NCBI GenBank assembly: GCA_041919675.1
Contig: JAYRTJ010000059.1
Location: forward strand, 1 to 20,366
DNA from: SHVO01 sp041919675
GTDB lineage: Bacteria; Pseudomonadota; Alphaproteobacteria; Rhodospirillales; Rhodospirillaceae
Direction: 5' to 3'
Length of the DNA stretch: 20,366 nt
Part shown: piece after piece, positions 15,462 through 20,366 of the stretch
Layout of the letters: each line of letters opens with the position of its first letter
Position numbering within the stretch: position 1 is the first letter of the stretch
Position numbers and translations under genes: made by a program
Notes under the pieces: model-generated
What the model was told of the DNA's origin: nothing
The model's input: the letters and a program-made list of their open reading frames with translations, nothing else
Database searches by the model: none

Positions 15462-16469
15462 CGGCAAGCGCTTCCAGGCGGCGATCATCAGCCGGTATTT
15501 CGGATTCAGCGGATTGTTTTCCGGCATCGCGCCGCCGTTCGGCAGCAGAAATTGGTGCACGATGGGCTGGGGCGCGAAGCCCCAGTTCTTCTTGAAGTCG
15601 TACGGGCCGGTCCCCACTTTACTGCGGCCGAAATCAAACAGCGTACAACCGCGCGCCGCGGCGTGACGCATCAAACGCCAATACATCAAATCGTTGGCGC
15701 CCAGACGGCGCGCGCTCGCTATGGAGCCTGTATAAAAGGGCATTACCCGGTCCTTGAAGTAGAAGTTCAGGACACTTGCGACCGGCTTTCCCTCGGACGA
15801 TACCGTGAGCACGTCGCAGTCGCGGCCGAAGACGTTCACGAGATTGGCGAAATACGCCTTCCCAAAGACCGGCGTTCCGAGATTCCGCACGCTCACGGCG
15901 TAGAGATCCCAGAGGCGGTCGGCGGACTTTTCGATCTCCCAGGTGAGATTGGACTCGATAGCCTTGCGCACCACGGCGCGCTGCTTGCGGGGGATCTGTT
16001 TGAGATTGATGTCCTCCGCGGCGGGCAAGGGGCCGGAGAAGCCCGCATAGAGGCCCACGCGCGTGGACCAGCTTTCCTTTGGTTTCACGGGATTGCGGTA
16101 TTCAAGATACCGCGCGCCGGTTCGGCGAAGGAGTTCTTCGGCGCGCGCATCGAGCGCGGCGCGGGCGCCGTCTTCGGCCGCGATCGGCCCGCCGGTAACG
16201 CAGAAACCATTCGAGATCAGGGCGTGGCCGAACAGCGCGCTTTTGATCTCGACCAGCGGCAATACGCCTTTGATGACGCCGTCGCGCTCGGCGAACAGGT
16301 AATGCGTCTTATGGCCAAAGCTGCGTTCGATGACCGTGCGCCAGCCGGCACGGTGGAAGAAGCTCGCTTCCGGACACTCCTGAACAAAGGCGTCCCAGCG
16401 CTCAGGCTCACGGTCGGTCAGCGCGTGGACGGCGTAGCTGCCGATCGTCTCATTTGGCCGCAAAAACAT
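15411..16469 (-). CDS. FemAB-like XrtA/PEP-CTERM-associated protein (GNAT fold)
   Basis: This protein of 352 residues resembles the FemAB-related family associated with exosortase loci (TIGR03019-like). Visible elements are an N-terminal GNAT half (WDAFVQECPEASFFHRAGW, GVLPLVEIKSALFGHAL), the connector RKQRAVVRKAI, and a second GNAT half with VASVLNFYFKDRVMPFYTGS and CTLFDFGRSKVGTGPYDFKKNWGF, which is strongly reminiscent of the family. FemAB enzymes transfer amino acids from aminoacyl-tRNA to glycan or lipid acceptors, so this one may add an aminoacyl or acyl group to the polysaccharide; substrate and donor are unknown. Its ATG at 16469 overlaps the end of the deacetylase gene by 20 bases, marking it as last in the minus-strand operon. 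Its stop lies inside the end of the amidotransferase gene. Confidence 0.92.
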   Translation of the reverse strand: MFLRPNETIGSYAVHALTDREPERWDAFVQECPEASFFHRAGWRTVIERSFGHKTHYLFAERDGVIKGVLPLVEIKSALFGHALISNGFCVTGGPIAAEDGARAALDARAEELLRRTGARYLEYRNPVKPKESWSTRVGLYAGFSGPLPAAEDINLKQIPRKQRAVVRKAIESNLTWEIEKSADRLWDLYAVSVRNLGTPVFGKAYFANLVNVFGRDCDVLTVSSEGKPVASVLNFYFKDRVMPFYTGSIASARRLGANDLMYWRLMRHAAARGCTLFDFGRSKVGTGPYDFKKNWGFAPQPIVHQFLLPNGGAMPENNPLNPKYRLMIAAWKRLPLFVANRLGPLVVRNIG

Positions 16470-17355
16470 TGTCCATCCGATCCCAGGCGAAGTCCTGCAC
16501 GAGGCGCGTCAGACGCCGTTCCATGCGGTTCAAGTTGAGGTAATGGCGGAAGCGCGATTTGAGGGACAGGCCCGGCTCGCGTGGTTGGTCCGGATCGACT
16601 TCCCAGGGATGGAAGTAAAAGATCGTCGGCATCGCATCCTTCGCGTTGACCCGCGAGATCGCCCACTTCGAAACAAAGTAGGGCAGGAGACGAAAGAAAC
16701 CGCCGCCGCCGCACGGAAGATTGTGTTTCCCCAGCCGCAGCGTGGTGATCGGCAGTTCGGTTATGCCGCCCGCGCCGGCGGGAAGGAACGGTCCGCGCGG
16801 CGCTTCGTCCATGCCGTAGTTGTCATGGCGGATGGGATTGATGCTCGAGGAATAGGTGTAGCCCGCGTCCTCCAGCACATCGAACGCCCACATATTTTTC
16901 CGGCCAATGGAAAACGTCGCGGCGCGGTAGCCGCGCACCCGCACGCCGCCGATGTCTTCCAATATCGCCTTCGTGCGCACGATGTCGGCCTGGAACTCGG
17001 CCGGTGTCTGCGTATCGACGCGGATATGCTCGTAACCGTGACTGGCCAGCTCATGCCCTTCGGCCACGATCCGGCGGATCAGCGCGGGATGCCGCTCCGC
17101 GACCCAGCCCAGCGTGAAGAACGTGGCCTTTACGTCATGGCGCGCGAACAGGTCCAGGATCCGGTTGGTGGACATCTCGACGCGGCTGGCGCGCCGGTCC
17201 CAGTCCGGCCGTTTGACCCGCTTGGCCATGACCTGCACCTGAAAGTGCTCCTCCACGTCGACGGACATGGCGTTCACCGCGCGTCCGCCGCGGTGTGTGA
17301 GCGCGGTGGGCTTCAAGGCGAAGCCGCTGCTTTCGCTTTGAACGGCGTCGAGCAT
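16450..17355 (-). CDS. XrtA-associated polysaccharide deacetylase (DUF3473 type)
   Basis: This protein of 301 residues has a NodB-like deacetylase domain followed by the DUF3473-type C-terminus that marks the PEP-CTERM locus subgroup (TIGR03006-like). Motifs: MSVDVEEHFQV with Asp33 and Glu35/36 (motif 1), SHGYEH with His106 and His110 (metal ligands), RGYRAATFS at 141-149 (motif 3), and FYFHPWEVD with His249. The C-terminal block SLKSRFRHYLNLNRMERRL fits the DUF3473 region. It would remove N- or O-acetyl groups from polymer or precursor. No signal peptide is clear. The ATG at 17355 shares one base with the ATPase stop (TGATG), an arrangement typical of coupled translation. A start at codon 30 would also preserve every motif. 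Confidence 0.92.
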   Translation of the reverse strand: MLDAVQSESSGFALKPTALTHRGGRAVNAMSVDVEEHFQVQVMAKRVKRPDWDRRASRVEMSTNRILDLFARHDVKATFFTLGWVAERHPALIRRIVAEGHELASHGYEHIRVDTQTPAEFQADIVRTKAILEDIGGVRVRGYRAATFSIGRKNMWAFDVLEDAGYTYSSSINPIRHDNYGMDEAPRGPFLPAGAGGITELPITTLRLGKHNLPCGGGGFFRLLPYFVSKWAISRVNAKDAMPTIFYFHPWEVDPDQPREPGLSLKSRFRHYLNLNRMERRLTRLVQDFAWDRMDNVFAAK

Positions 17356-18227
17356 CAGTGTTTGACCTCCGCGAGGGCGGGCTCCTCGGCCCGCGCGGCC
17401 CGCGGGCGCCAGCCGTCGAACTCCATGCGCATGTCTTCGGCCACCTGCTGCACGACCTTGGCGTCGATGGTGTGGATCTGCTCGAGGAAGGCGTAAAGCA
17501 GGATACGGCTGAAGAGCACGTTGATCAGGCGCGGCACGCCGTTGGTGGCGTGATAGGCGGCCAGATATCCGTCACCGGTGATCGCCGGATCGTTCTTCCA
17601 GCCGGCCTGGGCGAGGCGGTGGCGCACATACTCGCGCGTTTCATCCGGCGTAATGGGGCCGAGGTGATAGGTCGCGATGATGCGTTGGCGCAGCTGCGCG
17701 AGATCGGGGCTGGCCATCTTTTTGCGGAATTGCGGTTGGCCGAGCAAAAGAACTTGAAGCGAGGGCGGGCGGCCCACCTGGAGGTTCGAGAGCATGCGCA
17801 GCTCCTCGATGGCCTGCATGCTGAGGTTCTGCGCCTCGTCCACGATCACGATGGCGCGCCGGCCGCGCGCGGAGACATCGCGCAGGAAGGTGTGAAGCCG
17901 GCCGAGCACGGACGCCTTATCGAGGCCTTCCTGCGGAATGTCGAAGTCGGCAGCGACCATCCGCAACATGTCGTCGCCGCCAAGCTGCGTTGTGACCACC
18001 GTCGAGGTCACGAACTTGTATGGGTCGAGAGTCGCCATCAGGTGAGACACAAGGGTGGTTTTGCCCGCGCCGACGTCGCCGGTGACGACGACGAACCCTT
18101 CGCCCTGGCTAAGGCCGTAGGTGAGATATCCCATCGCGCGCTTGTGGACGCTGCTGGGGAAGAAGTAGCGGGCGTCCGGCGTGAGTTGGAACGGCGCCTC
18201 GTTCAGGCGAAAGAATTTCTCATACAT
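17355..18227 (-). CDS. XrtA-associated AAA ATPase (ExeA/GspA-like)
   Basis: This P-loop ATPase of 290 residues is related to ExeA/GspA and to the exosortase-associated group TIGR03015. The conserved N-terminus is MYEKFFRLNEAPFQLTPDARYFFPS, followed by Walker A GDVGAGKT at 50-57, Walker B AIVIVDEAQ at 125-133 (with the catalytic acidic pair), sensor-region LLLGQPQF, and LRQRIIATYHLGPIT with an arginine-finger-like stretch. Such ATPases are thought to help assemble or energise envelope export machinery, but a precise role in this system is not established. It starts 16 bases after the outer-membrane protein stop and shares a base with the deacetylase start. It is therefore in the middle of the five-gene operon. 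Confidence 0.93.
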   Translation of the reverse strand: MYEKFFRLNEAPFQLTPDARYFFPSSVHKRAMGYLTYGLSQGEGFVVVTGDVGAGKTTLVSHLMATLDPYKFVTSTVVTTQLGGDDMLRMVAADFDIPQEGLDKASVLGRLHTFLRDVSARGRRAIVIVDEAQNLSMQAIEELRMLSNLQVGRPPSLQVLLLGQPQFRKKMASPDLAQLRQRIIATYHLGPITPDETREYVRHRLAQAGWKNDPAITGDGYLAAYHATNGVPRLINVLFSRILLYAFLEQIHTIDAKVVQQVAEDMRMEFDGWRPRAARAEEPALAEVKH

Positions 18228-18243
18228 AACGGGCGGCTTTCAC

Positions 18244-19857
18244 TTAAAAGGCCTTGCTGAGACTGAGGATCAGCGCATTTTCGCGGTAGCGGACCAACGT
18301 CGTGGTGCGCTGCATGTGGGCGTAGCGCAGCGAGGTGCGCACCGTGCGGGTGACTTCGTAGTCGAGCCGCGCGCCAACCGAGGTGGTTCTGGAATCGCGC
18401 AGGCTGATGGACAGGCCGGGGTCCGCGGTGGTTTTGGAATATCCGGCGGAGAGGCTGCCTTGCAGGCGTGGGGTGATGTCGCGCCCCAGCGTTCCGTTTG
18501 CCCCCCAACTTTCGCCGCCGCGTCCGTTGGCGTCACGGCGTTCGTAGTCGCCGCTCAAGTTGTAGAAGTTCCGCTGAAAGCGGCCGTACATGCCCACCCG
18601 TACCTGATCGCGCTTGAAAGCCTGATTGGTCAGATCGAAGCGGATCGCGTTCGGATCGGGCGGAAGGCCGGTGATGGGATCGATCAGATTGCCGAACTCA
18701 TCCCGGCCAAGGTTGCCGAGCCGATCGAGAAGAAGGCGCTGATCGCTTTGCACGTCGCGGCGGTAGGATGCCGACATCACGAGGGCCTGGCTCAACTGAT
18801 ATTGCACCTGGGCTTCGCCGTTGAAATCGCGATAGCGATAGCCGGCTTCCGCACGCACCAGGGTGCGGCGTGACGGACGCCAGATCGCGCCGGCCAGCCC
18901 GTAGGCGCCGTCCGGCTGAACCGCGAGCGTTGGCTCCTCGATCCAGTCGTAGCCGCCGCGCGCGAGCAGAGACCAGGGCCCGGACAGGCGGTATTCGGCG
19001 CGCGCTTCGCCGCTGACGCGCTGAGGCTGAGCGCCGATGAAATTGTCGACGTGGGACTTCTCATAGAAGCCGTTCGCGGACCACAGAAGCCGCGCTGCCG
19101 CCGAGTCTTCCGTTCCGACCTGTGCGCGCGCCGTGTGGCGCGCCGTGTCGCCGGCGCGGATATTCGTCGCGCCCACCGGAGGATCGAGGAAGGTGACGGC
19201 CGAGAAGTCATAGGACGCTTCGCCTCCAATGCCGCCGCCGAAGCGGCCGTGCAACGTCGGGGTCACGCCGTAGTTCAGGATTTGAGTCTGATTGCTATCG
19301 AGATTGCGGCGAATGGCCGGGACACGCTCCTCGTTGCTGATTTGCTGTACATCGGTGGCAAGACGTGCATCGACGGTCAGTGTGTCTTCGATGACGTTCG
19401 CGAACCCATCCAGCAACGCGCTGGGCCGCGCCCCATTGAGGCGCGTATTTTTGGTGTAGTAGTCGTAAGCGAGGTCGATATCGGCGTTGAGGATGCTGCG
19501 CGCGGTCGTGCGCCGCGCCGTCAGGCCGGCGCGCGGCGAAATGATGAAATCGCCGAGCCGGTTGGTGTCGGTCAGATAGACGTTGTCGGTATACGTAAAA
19601 TCCGAGGCGCCGCTGGCGTAGAACGACCAGCCGCCCTGAACAAAGGCCGGTTCATCGGCGCCCGGCACACGGGCGCCGGGGGATGCGCGCTCGCCCGCCA
19701 CGATGGGCGGCGGAGCAGCTTGGTCCGGCGTCTCGGCGGCGGCGGCCGGGGTGGAGGCATGGATGCCGGACCAGGCGATCGATCCGAGCGCGAGATAAGA
19801 CCAAACCCATCGGCGGTGCCGCCGTGGAATGTGAATCACGCCTACGATCCCACCCAC
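18244..19857 (-). CDS. PEP-CTERM-system outer-membrane beta-barrel protein (TIGR03016-like)
   Basis: The product of about 537 residues begins with a signal peptide (basic RRHRR, hydrophobic WSYLALGSIAWSG, then a run of alanines before ETPDQ), with likely cleavage near residue 41. The mature chain is beta-rich, with repeated alternating strands such as SFYASGASDFTYTDNVYLTD and YDYYTKNTRL, and ends in phenylalanine (LSKAF), a typical C-terminal barrel signature. These fit the exosortase-locus outer-membrane family TIGR03016, probably the exit channel or export partner for polysaccharide. I list the GTG at 19857, which has a GGCGGGG-like site upstream and overlaps the autokinase stop by 16 bases; a second GTG at 19839 is equally possible. 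The ATPase gene follows 16 bases after its stop. No exact function has been proven for the family to my knowledge. Confidence 0.88.
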   Translation of the reverse strand: MGGIVGVIHIPRRHRRWVWSYLALGSIAWSGIHASTPAAAAETPDQAAPPPIVAGERASPGARVPGADEPAFVQGGWSFYASGASDFTYTDNVYLTDTNRLGDFIISPRAGLTARRTTARSILNADIDLAYDYYTKNTRLNGARPSALLDGFANVIEDTLTVDARLATDVQQISNEERVPAIRRNLDSNQTQILNYGVTPTLHGRFGGGIGGEASYDFSAVTFLDPPVGATNIRAGDTARHTARAQVGTEDSAAARLLWSANGFYEKSHVDNFIGAQPQRVSGEARAEYRLSGPWSLLARGGYDWIEEPTLAVQPDGAYGLAGAIWRPSRRTLVRAEAGYRYRDFNGEAQVQYQLSQALVMSASYRRDVQSDQRLLLDRLGNLGRDEFGNLIDPITGLPPDPNAIRFDLTNQAFKRDQVRVGMYGRFQRNFYNLSGDYERRDANGRGGESWGANGTLGRDITPRLQGSLSAGYSKTTADPGLSISLRDSRTTSVGARLDYEVTRTVRTSLRYAHMQRTTTLVRYRENALILSLSKAF

Positions 19858-20366
19858 TGGTCCCCGCCCTCTTGGTGATAGCTGTATCGGCCGAAACGAT
19901 CCATTCCGGCGGACATCGTGACGCGGTTCAGGACGAAGCTGATATTGGGGCAGGCATCGACGAGGCCGACGGCCTGCGCGACCGCCTGGCGGCTGGTCTC
20001 ATTGGCCTGAACCACCATGATCACCTGACCCACGTGCGAGGCCAGAACACCGGCCTCGCTCGACGCCAGGACGGGCGGGGCGTCGAAGAGGATGAAGCGG
20101 TTGGGATAACGCGTGGCGATATCCGTCATCATGCGGGCCATGCTCTGGCTCGCGAACACCTCGGTCGGGGCGTCGACGATCTGGCCGGCCGGGACCACGG
20201 AAAGATTCGGGACGTCGGTGCGCACGATGACATCGCTTAAGGACATGGCGGGGTCCATGAGCACGTCGATCAGGCCCTTGCGGCCGGCCGCGCCAAGGAG
20301 ACGGCTGAGGCCCATGCGGCGCGCGTCGCCGTCGATCAGAAGGACGCTCAGGTCGCGCTCGGAGGC
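19842..20366 (-). CDS. XrtA-associated tyrosine autokinase, C-terminal part (5' truncated by window edge)
   Basis: This is the 3' part of a BY-kinase/CpsD-like ATPase gene, as in the exosortase-associated TIGR03018 group, which phosphorylates itself and controls chain length and export. The frame is open to the window's right edge, so its start lies beyond. Visible motifs are LLIDGDARRMGL (the Walker A' region), GRKGLIDVL, VVPAGQ, and FILFDAPPVLASSEA (Walker B, with the conserved Asp-Ala-Pro-Pro). The C-terminal stretch MDRFGRYSYHQEGGDQWVGS has only two tyrosines; BY-kinases usually end in a tyrosine cluster, so autophosphorylation may be reduced or differently placed. It is the first gene of this five-gene operon seen here and is followed directly by the outer-membrane protein. 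Confidence 0.9.
   Translation of the reverse strand, partial: ASERDLSVLLIDGDARRMGLSRLLGAAGRKGLIDVLMDPAMSLSDVIVRTDVPNLSVVPAGQIVDAPTEVFASQSMARMMTDIATRYPNRFILFDAPPVLASSEAGVLASHVGQVIMVVQANETSRQAVAQAVGLVDACPNISFVLNRVTMSAGMDRFGRYSYHQEGGDQWVGS

Noticed and set aside
15552..16538. 328-residue plus-strand frame opposite the FemAB gene
   Set aside because: It is a shadow of a confidently recognised gene with no motif of its own.
17358..18260. 300-residue open frame on the plus strand opposite the ATPase gene
   Set aside because: The minus strand encodes a clear Walker-motif ATPase; the plus-strand product lacks domain features and is a codon-bias shadow.

Overview
The window is a GC-rich bacterial chromosome segment carrying an exopolysaccharide locus of the exosortase/PEP-CTERM (XrtA, EpsH) type. 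Codon use, tight gene packing and the mix of families suggest an alphaproteobacterium, but I cannot name a genus from sequence alone. About fifteen protein genes are visible. Two are cut by the window edges: galE on the left and a tyrosine autokinase on the right. I see no rRNA, tRNA, CRISPR array, insertion sequence or phage gene.

Layout from left to right. (1) Bases 1-1005, plus strand: the 3' part of a UDP-glucose 4-epimerase gene. (2) Bases 5429 down to 1020, minus strand: a three-gene unit with a WalW-like polysaccharide deacetylase, a 735-residue fusion of a Gfo/Idh/MocA dehydrogenase with an SDR epimerase, and a GT4 glycosyltransferase. (3) Bases 5601-6806, plus strand: a second GT4 glycosyltransferase. 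(4) Bases 8690 down to 6859, minus strand: a probable 55-residue membrane protein, then a Tat-exported 535-residue protein of unknown function. (5) Bases 8813-10105, plus strand: an O-antigen ligase/polymerase-like membrane protein. (6) Bases 12338 down to 10071, minus strand: a PEP-CTERM-type GT4 glycosyltransferase, then a GT2 glycosyltransferase. (7) Bases 12373-15461, plus strand: the exosortase, then the asparagine-synthase-like amidotransferase. (8) From beyond the right edge down to 15411, minus strand: tyrosine autokinase, outer-membrane beta-barrel protein, AAA ATPase, DUF3473 polysaccharide deacetylase and FemAB-like protein. These genes overlap or sit a few bases apart.

How the genes probably work together (inference from families): GalE and the dehydrogenase/epimerase fusion supply or modify nucleotide sugars. 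Four glycosyltransferases assemble a lipid-linked repeat unit. The amidotransferase, FemAB protein and two deacetylases modify it. The ligase/polymerase-like protein polymerises or transfers it. The autokinase and outer-membrane protein serve chain-length control and export. The exosortase would cleave and anchor PEP-CTERM proteins in the same envelope programme, although no PEP-CTERM substrate is encoded here.

Most unusual points: the exosortase is short, with a variant active-site motif and only a stub where XrtA proteins often carry an EpsI domain. The dehydrogenase-epimerase fusion is unusual. The Tat-exported protein and its small membrane partner are unassigned. The divergent promoter region at 8691-8812 contains a 20-bp alternating purine-pyrimidine tract and a perfect 12-bp palindrome.
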